From Oscillospiraceae bacterium (GTDB taxonomy: Bacteria > Bacillota > Clostridia > Oscillospirales > Oscillospiraceae), in contig CADBWQ010000013.1 of assembly GCA_902798545.1 (NCBI GenBank), forward strand, positions 1-64,000: a DNA stretch of 64,000 nucleotides, given 5' to 3'. This document shows, piece after piece, positions 50,602-60,344 of the stretch (its first letter is position 1; every line of letters starts with the position of its first letter). The notes below the pieces were generated by a model, which saw only the letters and a program-made list of their open reading frames with translations, was not told where the DNA came from and did not search any database. The position numbers and the translations under genes are program-made.

Positions 50602-52689
50602 ATGGATCGAAAAACAGCAGAAGCAAAAGCCCGGGCTCTCGTGAGCCGGATGACTCTGCGGGAAAAGGCAAGTCAGCTGCGTTTTGACTCTCCCGCCATT
50701 GAGCGCCTCGGCATCCCTGCCTACAACTGGTGGAACGAAGCGCTCCACGGTGTCGCCCGTGGCGGCACCGCCACCAGCTTTCCTCAGGCGATTGGACTTG
50801 CCGCCATGTTCGATGACGAGCTGGTCGAAAAGCTCGGCGATGTTGCTTCAACTGAAGGCCGCGCCAAGTTCAATCAGTTCTCCAAGAAGGGAGATCGGGA
50901 CATCTATCACGGTCTGAGCTTCTGGTCTCCAAACATCAACATCTTCCGCGATCCCCGCTGGGGCCGCGGCCATGAGACCTACGGCGAGGACCCCTACCTC
51001 ACATCCAGGCTTGGCCAGGCTTATGTCCATGGCCTGCAGGGCAATGGAGAGCATCTGAAAAGCGCCGCGTGCGCCAAGCACTTTGCCGTACACAGCGGTC
51101 CGGAGGCACTCCGCCATCAGTTCAACGCTGTCGCCACCCCCAAGGATCTGGAGGAGACTTATCTTCCCGCCTTTGAGGATCTGGTGACCAAAGCAAAAGT
51201 CGAATCCGTTATGGGTGCCTATAACCGCACCAACGGCGAGCCCTGCTGCGGCAGCAGGATGCTTCTGCGTGATACACTCCGCGGCAAATGGCACTTTGAA
51301 GGTCACGTCGTCTCCGACTGCTGGGCCATCCGCGATTTTCATACCGGGCACCATGTGACCAGTACTTCCGCGGAGTCTGCGGCTCTCGCTCTGAAAATGG
51401 GCTGTGACCTGAACTGCGGCAATTCCTATCAGTGCCTGATGAGCGCCTATGATCAGGAACTGATCACGGAAGAGGACATTACGGAAGCTGCTGTTCATCT
51501 TTTCACCACACGCTATCTGCTCGGTATCATGGGTGGCGAGGGCTCGGAATATGACGGCATCCCCTACTCCGCGGTCGAATGTGATGCTCATCTGGCCCTC
51601 TCCCACGAGGCCACTCTCAAATCCTGCGTCCTTCTGAAAAACAACGGTCTGTTGCCGCTGAAAGCAGAAGGAACCGTCGGTGTGATCGGTCCGAACGCCA
51701 ACAGCCGCGGGGCTCTGATCGGAAACTACTATGGCACTTCTTCACGCTATGTGACGGTGCTGGAGGGAATTCAGGACCGCCTGGAAGGTCACGGACGCGT
51801 TCTGTACTCCGAGGGCTGCCATCTCTTCAAGGACCGCATTGAGCCGCTTGCGCAGGCAGACGACCGCATCGCCGAAGCCGTCGCCGTCGCAGAGAACAGT
51901 GATGTTGTTGTCCTCGCTCTCGGCTATGACGAGAGAATTGAGGGCGAAGAGCCCGACGACGGCAATGCCTATGGTTCCGGCGACAAGAACGATTTGCTGC
52001 TCCCCGCCTCCCAGCGCAGGCTCCTGGATGCGGTTCTCGCCGTCGGCAAGCCCACGGTTGTCCTCCTGATGGCCGGCAGCTCCGTGGATGTCTCAACCGC
52101 ACAGGAAAAAGCAGACGCCATCCTCCTGACATGGTATCCCGGTGCCCGTGGCGGGAAAGCCGTTGCCGAGCTTCTCTTCGGCGATGTTTCCCCCTCCGGG
52201 AAACTCCCCGTCACCTTTTATCACAACGAGGCACTGGCTGAGATGCCGGAGTTTACAGATTACAGCATGAAGGACCGTACCTACCGGTATTACACCGGCA
52301 CTCCGCTCTATCCCTTCGGCTATGGGCTGAGCTACGCCGACATGCAGCTCTCAGAACTGTCAGCTGACCGCGATTGTGCCTGTGTGACGATCACAAACCA
52401 TTCCGATATTTCCGCAGACGAGGTGATTGAGCTTTACATCAAAGATAATCTCTCTCCGGATGCGCCGGTCAATCCTATTCTCTGCGGCTTTGCCCGCGTC
52501 TCTCTTGCTGCCGGAGAATCCAAATCCATCCGCATCCCGATCCAGCAGCGCGCTTTTACCGTCGTGAAAGAGGACGGCAGGCGCGTCCCCGGCAGCGGGA
52601 ACTGGACGCTGTATGCCGGTTTCGGTCAGCCGGATTCTCGCACCGAAGAACTGACCGGGCAGAAGTGTCTCTCCGTTCCTGTTCAATAA
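50602..52689 (+). CDS. GH3 family beta-glucosidase/xylosidase (cytoplasmic)
   Basis: Retaining glycoside hydrolase of 695 aa acting on short beta-linked gluco- or xylo-oligosaccharides. N-terminal barrel: YNWWNEALHGVARGG, SPNINIFRDPRWGRGHETYG, KHFAVHSGPEALRH, and the nucleophile Asp in GHVVSDCWAIRDFH near residue 240. The C-terminal alpha/beta-sandwich has LLKNNGLLPL and GPNANSRGALIGNYYGT, followed by a fibronectin III-like domain (EVIELYIKD). WWNEALHGVA is found in xylosidase-type GH3. No signal peptide, so it works on imported sugars. RBS GGAGGAATATATA. Confidence 0.92.
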   Translation: MDRKTAEAKARALVSRMTLREKASQLRFDSPAIERLGIPAYNWWNEALHGVARGGTATSFPQAIGLAAMFDDELVEKLGDVASTEGRAKFNQFSKKGDRDIYHGLSFWSPNINIFRDPRWGRGHETYGEDPYLTSRLGQAYVHGLQGNGEHLKSAACAKHFAVHSGPEALRHQFNAVATPKDLEETYLPAFEDLVTKAKVESVMGAYNRTNGEPCCGSRMLLRDTLRGKWHFEGHVVSDCWAIRDFHTGHHVTSTSAESAALALKMGCDLNCGNSYQCLMSAYDQELITEEDITEAAVHLFTTRYLLGIMGGEGSEYDGIPYSAVECDAHLALSHEATLKSCVLLKNNGLLPLKAEGTVGVIGPNANSRGALIGNYYGTSSRYVTVLEGIQDRLEGHGRVLYSEGCHLFKDRIEPLAQADDRIAEAVAVAENSDVVVLALGYDERIEGEEPDDGNAYGSGDKNDLLLPASQRRLLDAVLAVGKPTVVLLMAGSSVDVSTAQEKADAILLTWYPGARGGKAVAELLFGDVSPSGKLPVTFYHNEALAEMPEFTDYSMKDRTYRYYTGTPLYPFGYGLSYADMQLSELSADRDCACVTITNHSDISADEVIELYIKDNLSPDAPVNPILCGFARVSLAAGESKSIRIPIQQRAFTVVKEDGRRVPGSGNWTLYAGFGQPDSRTEELTGQKCLSVPVQ

Positions 52690-52715
52690 AAAGCCGCTGA
52701 CTCGATATCAGCGGC
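52690..52715 (-). terminator. Terminator of the 52.7-53.8 kb minus operon
   Basis: GCCGCTGA and TCAGCGGC form an 8-bp stem and five U follow on the minus strand. The stem begins with the stop codon of the opposite gene (52708-52710). Confidence 0.75.
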
Positions 52716-53238
52716 GTTCAAGGATTCTGTCATATAATATCTTTGCATCGCTGTCGGTGCGGATGGTAACCGCCGTCCCCTCCGGCAGCGATATTCCTTT
52801 AAAAAAAGCCAGTTCTGCGCAGAGGTTTTCTGCTTCTATCTCCACTGCTGTATTCGCGCGGAACCCGTCCGGATTATCCAGGAGAAAAACACTGCTGACC
52901 TTCCCCACCAGGTCCGCATCCAGACGGGATGCCTCCAGATAATTGACGGTTCCCTCGGTTTCACCGCTGAGATCTGCACCATAGTGCACGACATCCACAA
53001 AAATTGCCCCGTCTCCATTGGCATCATCAGCGACCTGTTCGAATCGTTCCCGCAGTGCAGCCATTGTCTCTTCCGGGATTCCTTCTGTTGTGATCAGAGC
53101 GACACTGTAATCCGGCTTCACCGCAAATATACCCGGCAGGATGGAATACAGAATCACGGCAATCGCTGATGCTGCAATCAGCACATGAATCTTGTGATAC
53201 CACCACCAGGTTTTCCACTGTTTCTTTCTGTCGCTCAT
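52708..53238 (-). CDS. Membrane-anchored protein of unknown function
   Basis: 176-aa bitopic protein: a Trp-rich basic N-terminus (KKQWKTWWWYHKIH), one helix VLIAASAIAVILYSILPGIF (residues ~17-36) and an extracytoplasmic domain of ~140 residues rich in Asp/Glu. The outer part has DYSVALITTEGIPEETMAAL, similar in pattern to alpha/beta regulatory folds, but I recognise no family. ATG 53236-53238 follows AAGGACACGGACGCCT; the upstream frame extension overlaps the nitroreductase gene. It lies 22 nt after that gene, in the same transcript. Confidence 0.68.
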   Translation of the reverse strand: MSDRKKQWKTWWWYHKIHVLIAASAIAVILYSILPGIFAVKPDYSVALITTEGIPEETMAALRERFEQVADDANGDGAIFVDVVHYGADLSGETEGTVNYLEASRLDADLVGKVSSVFLLDNPDGFRANTAVEIEAENLCAELAFFKGISLPEGTAVTIRTDSDAKILYDRILERR

Positions 53239-53260
53239 AGGCGTCCGTGTCCTTTTTCCA

Positions 53261-53791
53261 TCATTCCGTCGGCATCCGGTTAAACCATGCTCGCTCTCCG
53301 AACGCTTTCTTTTTTGGCAGCCTGATCTTCTCTTCGGCGATTCCAACCGGCAGAAAGCAAACCAGTTCATAGTCGCTCGAAACATTCAGCAGTGCTGCCA
53401 TCTGGTCACAGATCCGGTCATCATCGGTGATATGTCCCTCATACCAGCAGCTTCGATAACCAAGTGCCTCTATTGCCAGCAGCATATTTTCGATTGCCGC
53501 AGAATAATCCTGTGTTGCAAAACATTTATCCCGATAGGCGTTCACTCTCCTGGTCAGAACACAGATTGCTGCCGGAGCCGTCTCCCCCACCGGCGGGTCA
53601 ATTATCCGACGGAATTCTTCCAGAATGGCCGGATCATCCACTGCAATCAGGCTGGTCGTCTGTTTATTACACCCGGACGGTGCCGCGAGTCCCGCCTCCA
53701 TGATCGTGACAAGATCTTTTCTCGGCACCGGTTCGTTTCTATACTTTCCCCGGTAACTGTGACGGCTCATGATCGCTTCAATGACATTCAT
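53261..53791 (-). CDS. Nitroreductase family protein
   Basis: 176-aa FMN-dependent nitroreductase-like oxidoreductase. The N-terminal MNVIEAIMSRHSYRGKYRNE carries the Arg-His-Ser-Tyr-Arg FMN-phosphate motif, then LAAPSGCNKQTT, the dimer helix AIENMLLAIEALGYRSCWYEG and a C-terminal PVGIAEEKIRLPKKKAFGE. Length is on the short side but complete. No ferredoxin domain. Substrate unknown; such enzymes reduce quinones, nitro compounds or enones. Downstream partner is the membrane protein at 52.7 kb. Confidence 0.88.
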   Translation of the reverse strand: MNVIEAIMSRHSYRGKYRNEPVPRKDLVTIMEAGLAAPSGCNKQTTSLIAVDDPAILEEFRRIIDPPVGETAPAAICVLTRRVNAYRDKCFATQDYSAAIENMLLAIEALGYRSCWYEGHITDDDRICDQMAALLNVSSDYELVCFLPVGIAEEKIRLPKKKAFGERAWFNRMPTE

Positions 53792-53887
53792 CGTACTTGC
53801 TCCTCAGCTGCTGTATTGCCCTGAGTATAGCATTTCTGCCAGGAAAGCTCAAGCATCATTCCTGTTCAATTCCCCACCGGAGAAAAC

Positions 53888-53917
53888 ACCGCCGGAGCTT
53901 CTGATTTCTCCGGCGGT
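53888..53917 (-). terminator. Terminator after the K+ channel gene
   Basis: ACCGCCGGAG and CTCCGGCGGT, 10-bp stem with a ten-base loop; minus strand continues GTTTTC. Confidence 0.7.
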
Positions 53918-54009
53918 TTCGCTTATCCCTGTATTCCCCGTTTATCGCTTTCCAAACTGTACAGAGCCTGTTCCCGGAAGGCTGATCTTTCCAGGATGTG
54001 CTCATCGTC

Positions 54010-55224
54010 TCAAACTGTCAGGACCTCTTCATTTGCCAGGTGTTCCTTCGTATAGAGGATGATCACATCTCCCTTTCTCAGAATCAGGCCTCCATTTGGT
54101 ACCAGTGCCTTTCCGTCCCGGCGCACCATGACAATATAGGTCTGTCGCGAGATGTCGAGATCCTTGATTGCGGTGTCATTCCACTCATGGTTTCGCAGCA
54201 GGGTGATTTCCTTGAGATTTACCGGATGGTCGCCCTTCAGCGCTTCCGCACCCAGGACCAGCTTGTCCCCTGTTTTCAGGATGACATCTCCGCGCGGGAC
54301 GATGATCTCCTTTCCGCGCTGAATCACGGCGACGATGATCCCGTGCGGCAGCTTCAGGTCTGCGATCTGCTTTCCGTTCCATTCGTCCTCACGAGAGAGT
54401 TCGATCTTCACAAAGTGCAGGTTTTCTTCCTTTGCATAGTCCGAAATCCGCTGAAGTCTGGAATACTGCTCCACGAATCCGGCGCTGATGATACCGGTGG
54501 GAATGGCGACCATGCCCACACCCAAAAATGTGATGAGAATGCCGAATGCTTTGCCCAGCGGTGTAATCGGATAGATATCTCCATATCCCACCGTCAATAG
54601 CGTGGATACCGCCCACCAGAGTCCTGAAAAAGCATTTTTGAATACACCCGGCTGTGCTTCATGCTCAATGGAATACATGGCGAGACTGGAGGCCAGCATC
54701 AGGACAAAAATGATGAACACCGAGGAGAGCAGCTGCTGGCTCTTTCCGACAATGACATCCGTGATGACATTCAGTGAGTCATAATACGCGTTGATGCGAA
54801 ACAGTCTCAGGATCCTCGCCACCCGGATCAGACGGAAAGCGACCGCCCCGGCAGGGAAGAACATCGGCAGGTAGTAAGGCACAAAAGACAGGAAGTCAAT
54901 GATGCCCGCACCGGAGAACGCATACCTGAGATACGGCTGATATCCGGTCTGATCGGGATACAGGCACGGAGCTGTATACATTCTCAGCACATAGTCAAGC
55001 GCAAAGAAGGCCACTGTGACAGCTTCCACCTGCCGGAGGAATTCGCCGTACTGCGCCTCGATGCCATCAAAGGTCCCCGCAAACGCGCCGAACAGATTGA
55101 TCAGCAGCATCAACGTGCTGATCACATCATACCCCTGGTTAATATGATCATCCACGATGCCGACGGAAACCATCTTGAACACACGCTGGCGAAAATCGGA
55201 TAGTTTCTGCCCATTCCCGGACAT
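54010..55224 (-). CDS. Voltage-gated-like potassium channel with C-terminal RCK domains
   Basis: 404-aa Kv-type channel. Six helices are visible; S4 reads FRLIRVARILRLFRINAYYD with arginines every third residue, and the selectivity filter is TVGYGDIYPIT (~residue 205). After the pore helix and a cytoplasmic helix come two regulatory TrkA-C (RCK-C) domains (residues ~255-330 and 335-404), each with a Gly-rich repeat (IIVPRGDVILKTGDKLVLG, ALVPNGGLILRKGDVIILYT). ATG 55222-55224 follows GGAGGGAGCAGGGCC; an upstream frame extension is not needed. Tandem RCK-C with no RCK-N is unusual. Ligand unknown, perhaps c-di-AMP, which binds such domains in Firmicutes. Confidence 0.85.
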   Translation of the reverse strand: MSGNGQKLSDFRQRVFKMVSVGIVDDHINQGYDVISTLMLLINLFGAFAGTFDGIEAQYGEFLRQVEAVTVAFFALDYVLRMYTAPCLYPDQTGYQPYLRYAFSGAGIIDFLSFVPYYLPMFFPAGAVAFRLIRVARILRLFRINAYYDSLNVITDVIVGKSQQLLSSVFIIFVLMLASSLAMYSIEHEAQPGVFKNAFSGLWWAVSTLLTVGYGDIYPITPLGKAFGILITFLGVGMVAIPTGIISAGFVEQYSRLQRISDYAKEENLHFVKIELSREDEWNGKQIADLKLPHGIIVAVIQRGKEIIVPRGDVILKTGDKLVLGAEALKGDHPVNLKEITLLRNHEWNDTAIKDLDISRQTYIVMVRRDGKALVPNGGLILRKGDVIILYTKEHLANEEVLTV

Positions 55225-55284
55225 TGGCCCTGCTCCCTCCAACTGCAAAGATTTCATAAAGATTCTCTTCATGTATCATAACAC

Positions 55285-55317
55285 AGGGCCCGTCCCCCGG
55301 CAAGGGGACGGGCCTGT
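55285..55317 (-). terminator. GC-rich hairpin between LCP and channel genes
   Basis: CAGGGCCCGTCCCC and GGGGACGGGCCTG pair with a one-base bulge; weak U-run on the minus strand. It separates the LCP gene from the channel gene. Confidence 0.6.
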
Positions 55318-55346
55318 AAAGATTCCGTTAAAGCTTGTTGTATTCT

Positions 55347-56438
55347 TCAGTCCTCTTCTGTCTGGAAGTACCAGTCTCCGTCCAGATACCCCTGGGTTCC
55401 GGAATACCCCGCTCCGTCGATGTATACCAGATTCATGTTCCACATCCCGAGTTCCGTATCGAACGGATTCAGGCTGAAGTTGACCATCTCAATCCACTCC
55501 CAGAGCCTCGGTACCGCATAGCTGTACCCCTGCAGGATTCTCCCTTCCGAGGGCATGGTGTAAAAATGAATGTCCTCGCTTTTGCATTTCATCAGCTGGC
55601 GCATGAACCAGGCGATGTTTGCCGTAGTGAGATTTGTGTTCAGGTTTTCTCCCAGCATTTCCGCAACGGCACGCGCATGAGGAATGTTGCCCAGCCTGAT
55701 GAACTGATCCGCGCAGGCTTTCAGAAATGCGTGCTGTACATCGATTCTCCCGTAATCTCCCGTGATATAGCCGATGCGGTAACGGCAGAGGGCCATTGCA
55801 TGGGCGCCGTCCAGATGCTGCATCCCGGGTGCCAGATAGAGATATCCCTTATCTCCCATAACATCCTGGTACATGTATTCCATCTCTTCCGGAACGTCAA
55901 AATCCACCCCGCCCAGCTCATCGATCACATCGATAAACGTGTACAGATCCAGCACCGCATAACAGTCCGGCACGAACCCTGTCAGCCAGTCGATCTGCGT
56001 CATGAGAGAGTCGATCCCGTTTCCGCCCCAGTTGATGGAGCCGGCATAGACCGAATTGATCTTTCTGACCTCCGTATCCACATTGATGATGGTGTCGCGT
56101 GGAATACTGACAAGGTTGACCTCGTGCCTGACCGTGTCAAATCTGCCAACCAGGATGGTGTCTGTGCTCCCGCTCATCTGGTCCAGTCCCACAAGCAGTA
56201 CCGTATAGATGCCATCCCGTCTGCTGTTTTCAAACGCGGTTCCTTCCGGCATTGGTTCCGGTGTCGGTGTCGGTTCCGGTTCCGGCGTCTCTTCCACGAT
56301 CAGTGCCGGCTGAGGAGATGCCGGTAACTCCGGCGGTTTTTCCCAGGACAGATAGGCAATCAGTCCTCCGGCCAGCATAATCGCCAGCGCCGCAACAATG
56401 CCCAGAACGATATAGATAAACTTCTTTTTTATTCCCAT
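55347..56438 (-). CDS. LytR-CpsA-Psr (LCP) family cell-wall ligase
   Basis: 363-aa membrane-anchored enzyme attaching teichoic acids or polysaccharides to peptidoglycan. One N-terminal helix (FIYIVLGIVAALAIMLAGGL), a Pro/Glu/Thr linker (EETPEPEPTPTPEPMPEG), then the LCP domain with TVLLVGLDQMSGSTDTILVG, VSIPRDTIINVD (Arg-Asp catalytic pair), GGVDFDVPEEM and ALCRYRIGYITGDYGRIDVQ. ATG 56436-56438 follows TTGGAGAATGAAC. Its own promoter is at 56467. It is divergent from the Ig-like lipoprotein, so both may relate to the envelope. Confidence 0.9.
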   Translation of the reverse strand: MGIKKKFIYIVLGIVAALAIMLAGGLIAYLSWEKPPELPASPQPALIVEETPEPEPTPTPEPMPEGTAFENSRRDGIYTVLLVGLDQMSGSTDTILVGRFDTVRHEVNLVSIPRDTIINVDTEVRKINSVYAGSINWGGNGIDSLMTQIDWLTGFVPDCYAVLDLYTFIDVIDELGGVDFDVPEEMEYMYQDVMGDKGYLYLAPGMQHLDGAHAMALCRYRIGYITGDYGRIDVQHAFLKACADQFIRLGNIPHARAVAEMLGENLNTNLTTANIAWFMRQLMKCKSEDIHFYTMPSEGRILQGYSYAVPRLWEWIEMVNFSLNPFDTELGMWNMNLVYIDGAGYSGTQGYLDGDWYFQTEED

Positions 56439-56466
56439 TGTTCATTCTCCAAAGTATTGTATAATC

Positions 56467-56495
56467 ATTATACAGCAAAATCTATGAGTTGTGAA
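56467..56495 (-). promoter_or_regulatory. Promoter of the LCP gene
   Basis: Minus strand TTCACA (56490-56495), 17 bp, TATAAT (56467-56472). Confidence 0.72.
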
Positions 56496-56536
56496 CAGAA
56501 AACAGCACAATATATGCAATTGTTTCCGGATTGTAA

Positions 56537-56565
56537 TTGTAAAATAACGGCGCTAGTGGTAAAAT
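56537..56565 (+). promoter_or_regulatory. Promoter of the twin-domain lipoprotein
   Basis: TTGTAA (56537-56542), 17 bp, TAAAAT (56560-56565), 44 nt before the start codon. Confidence 0.65.
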
Positions 56566-56608
56566 TCTTTTAAGTATTTCCTTTATGATAAAAGGAGGAT
56601 TGTATACT

Positions 56609-58498
56609 GTGAAAAAGAAATCCATGTATCTTGTGATATCCGGCATGCTCTGTCTGGTATTCCTGCTCAGCGCATGCGGGATGCCCGGCTTCCTGCAGAA
56701 CCTCGGGAAGAAGGGCGCAGATATTGACACCGATACCACACCTGTCACTGTAGAAAGCACGGTGAACATGATGGAGCTGGAAGGTGTTTATTCTGAGCAG
56801 ATGGCCCATCGTGCTACGCTCAGCCTGACAGCGAAGGACTCCCAGTCTGCCTCTATCGTGATCAACTGGCCCAGCAGCGCCGCAGAGAGCGCCCACTGGG
56901 AAATGACCGGCACCTATGACCCCCAGAAACAGGCAATTGTTTATAACGATGCCGTTATGATGGAACAGACTACCAACGAGAGCGGTGCCCAGTCCAATCG
57001 TCTGGTGTCCTCCAGTGGCACCGGCCGTTTCACTGTCTCCGGGACTAACCTGGTCTGGACCGATGATCTGGCTTATGTTGGCAGTGATCCCACCACATTC
57101 GTTTATTCCGGGGCGCTTGGTTCTGACACAGGCTCCTCTCTCGTAATGAGCTCCTCTGATAATACACAGTCGACTGCTTCCACGCCGGCACAGTCAGCCT
57201 CTACACCCGCTCCCTCGCAGGCACCGGCCGCCACACCCACGCCGACTCCTGTGCCGACGGCCACACCTGTGCCGACGGCTGCCCCCGGATCCCCGGTAAT
57301 CACCAAGGATCCTACGGATGAAAAGGTCCCGGTTGGCGGCTCCTGCTGGTTTGTGGCCAACCACAAGGGCGCCATTCTGGCACGCTGGCACTTTGTCAGC
57401 CCCGATGGAACAGATCTCCAGTATGACGAGGCTGCAACCAAGTTCCCGACCCTCACCATCAAGAACGGTGAGTACGACTCCATGAAGCTCTCGAACATTC
57501 CCGCGGAACTCAACAGTTATCGCTTCTACTGCCGCTTCTCCAACAACAATGGCTCTGTGGACTCCAAGTCTGCCCTCCTCACCGTCGAGGGTGCCGGCAC
57601 CGCCAACAACGCCAACGCTGCCGGAAATACGGACGCTGCGACAGCGAATGCGGCCAACGCTCCAAAGGTTACCAAGGATCCCACAGATGAGACCGTAAAG
57701 CCTGGTGAATCAGCCTGGTTTGTCGCAAAGCATACCGGCGCCATTCTGGCGCGCTGGCACTTTGTCAGCCCGAACGGCGACGATTACACCTACTCCGATG
57801 ACGCAGTCAAGAAGGAATTCCCGCAGATGAAGATCGTCAATGGCGATCAGGGGACCATGCAGCTCCAGAACATTCCTCTCAACGCCAACGGCTGGAAGGT
57901 GTACTGCCGTTACTCCAACAACAGCGGCACCGCCGATACAAAAACGGCGACGATCACTGTGCAGGGCGCAACGCAGAACACCGCTGCGGCAGCTGCCGCT
58001 CCAACTGAGACCACACCTGCGAGCAGCGATGGCATGACTGACGGCATGGATGACATGAATACCTCCTCTGTGGCAGCTTCCAATGTTGTGGTCAGCGACT
58101 GGACCGATACCGCCGACCTGGATACCGCGGTTTCCATCTCCGGTGTTGTTTTCTCCTCCCCGGTGGATGAAGCCCTTCCCGCCGGCACCATCTTCTTTGG
58201 ATACCGTGCAAGATCCGGCATGATCGAAGCGGACTATTCCGATGAGAACACTTTGACCATCCGGAAATCCTTCACGACCGGCGGCAACGATCTGATCGGT
58301 GACTATACCAATTATTCCAAGTCCTGGACCCAGGACGTCAAAGGCCTCACGGTCAACTGCCGCGGAGACGGCAACACAGCCAATGCGGTCACTTTTGATT
58401 CTGCCGGCGCGCACTATTCCATTTCCTATAATATGGGTGATGAAGGCAACGGTCTTACCGCGGACCAGATCAATTCTCTGATCAACGGCATGCAATAA
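56609..58498 (+). CDS. Lipoprotein with two Ig-like repeats
   Basis: 629-aa surface lipoprotein. Start is GTG 56609 (GTG AAA AAG AAA), with AAAGGAGG about 11 nt upstream; an ATG at 56585 lies 5' of that site. Lipobox is FLLSAC. Parts in order: a ~150-residue N-terminal domain; a Thr/Pro linker (TPTPTPVPTATPVPTAAPG); two ~100-residue Ig-like repeats sharing TKDPTDE...GAILARWHFVSP; an Ala/Thr linker; and a C-terminal domain beginning WTDTADLDTAVSISG. The repeats are over 50% alike by eye, so a recent duplication. No enzymatic motif; probably binds something in the envelope. Family unknown to me. Confidence 0.85.
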   Translation: MKKKSMYLVISGMLCLVFLLSACGMPGFLQNLGKKGADIDTDTTPVTVESTVNMMELEGVYSEQMAHRATLSLTAKDSQSASIVINWPSSAAESAHWEMTGTYDPQKQAIVYNDAVMMEQTTNESGAQSNRLVSSSGTGRFTVSGTNLVWTDDLAYVGSDPTTFVYSGALGSDTGSSLVMSSSDNTQSTASTPAQSASTPAPSQAPAATPTPTPVPTATPVPTAAPGSPVITKDPTDEKVPVGGSCWFVANHKGAILARWHFVSPDGTDLQYDEAATKFPTLTIKNGEYDSMKLSNIPAELNSYRFYCRFSNNNGSVDSKSALLTVEGAGTANNANAAGNTDAATANAANAPKVTKDPTDETVKPGESAWFVAKHTGAILARWHFVSPNGDDYTYSDDAVKKEFPQMKIVNGDQGTMQLQNIPLNANGWKVYCRYSNNSGTADTKTATITVQGATQNTAAAAAAPTETTPASSDGMTDGMDDMNTSSVAASNVVVSDWTDTADLDTAVSISGVVFSSPVDEALPAGTIFFGYRARSGMIEADYSDENTLTIRKSFTTGGNDLIGDYTNYSKSWTQDVKGLTVNCRGDGNTANAVTFDSAGAHYSISYNMGDEGNGLTADQINSLINGMQ

Positions 58499-58536
58499 GC
58501 AAAAACAGCCCGCAGGCCGGCCTGAAGAACACTCCC

Positions 58537-58567
58537 GGGAGTCGGATCAAATCCGGCTCCCGTTTTT
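58537..58567 (+). terminator. Terminator of the twin-domain lipoprotein gene
   Basis: GGGAGTCGGAT pairs with ATCCGGCTCCC around CAA, followed by GTTTTT. Confidence 0.85.
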
Positions 58568-58655
58568 ACGCGCCGGCCGTGTGTGACACTTGTGTGACGG
58601 TTTGTGCATTATAATCTCTCAAGTACTTTGGATTCTGTTCATGGAGGAAAAAAGA

Positions 58656-59144
58656 ATGAAAAAAATGACCCCAGCGATTACGATGATCCTCGCAATCATG
58701 ATGATTCTGACCATGATGACTGCCTGTGCAGACGGCAACACCGCTGCCGCCCCCACCGATCCCGCTGTTGTTTCGGAAGCACCTGTCGCGCCGGCAGAAA
58801 CTGCAGAAGAAGTTGACCCGGTAGTCGGCTCCTGGCGCATGCCCCCTTCCCCGTTCGGCGATGACTTTGAGGTATTTATCGTTTTGAATGCTGACGGCAG
58901 CTTCCTGAATGCCACAAACCTTTATGATTCAGGCAATTCCGGATCCTATACCCAGACCGTCACCACCAACGAGGACTTCTATTGGGTGAAGGTCAACGAT
59001 ACCACGGTGGATCTCCACTACAACTATCACGATGCCAACGGCGAATTCGTTACAACGCTGAACTACGATCCTGTCGGAGACAAGTTCTACTACGGCAGAG
59101 AAGTTTACGCAGAGCGGGATAACACCTTCGTTCTGGTGAACTGA
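58656..59144 (+). CDS. Small lipoprotein, lipocalin/DUF-like beta domain
   Basis: 162-aa lipoprotein. Signal MKKMTPAITMILAIMMILTM followed by lipobox MMTAC, a short Ala/Pro linker and a ~100-residue domain: DPVVGSWRMPPSPF, FIVLNADGSFLNATNLYDSG, VNDTTVDLHYNYHDANGE and PVGDKFYYGREVYAERDNTF. The alternating strands with GSW at the start suggest a lipocalin-like or similar beta barrel, as in many Clostridia lipoproteins, but I cannot name the family. ATG 58656 follows GGAGGAAAAAAG; TATAAT at 58610-58615 is a likely -10. Confidence 0.75.
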   Translation: MKKMTPAITMILAIMMILTMMTACADGNTAAAPTDPAVVSEAPVAPAETAEEVDPVVGSWRMPPSPFGDDFEVFIVLNADGSFLNATNLYDSGNSGSYTQTVTTNEDFYWVKVNDTTVDLHYNYHDANGEFVTTLNYDPVGDKFYYGREVYAERDNTFVLVN

Positions 59145-59171
59145 ATACTGAATCAGTTTCCGTTCTGAAAG

Positions 59172-59236
59172 TGGTATGAAAGACTTTTTGCGTTTTCTGA
59201 TGTCTGTCATACCAGACGAAGTCTTTCATACCAGAC
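59172..59236. repeat. Nested inverted and direct repeats
   Basis: TGGTATGAAAGACTT (59172-59186) and its exact complement (59219-59233) enclose an inner GTCTG-CAGAC hairpin (59202-59217). TCATACCAGAC is repeated directly at 59207-59217 and 59226-59236. Together they would form a branched or alternating hairpin. No gene is seen here. Confidence 0.6.
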
Positions 59237-59266
59237 CACCGCTTTTGCGGATTTCGTACGAGGATG

Positions 59267-59303
59267 AAAAAATACCCGAAAGACGAGCTTTCGGGTATTT
59301 TTT
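59267..59303. terminator. Bidirectional terminator (lipoprotein / gapA)
   Basis: AAAAAATACCCGAAAG and CTTTCGGGTATTTTTT are exact complements around ACGAG, with T-runs on both strands. Confidence 0.9.
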
Positions 59304-59322
59304 ACAGGTTTTGTTATTCGAA

Positions 59323-60283
<961 letters not shown>

Positions 60284-60344
60284 TTATAAGTGACTCATGT
60301 CAGTCCGAAAAGCACCCTGTGAGTCCTTTCCGGACAGCGCCTAA

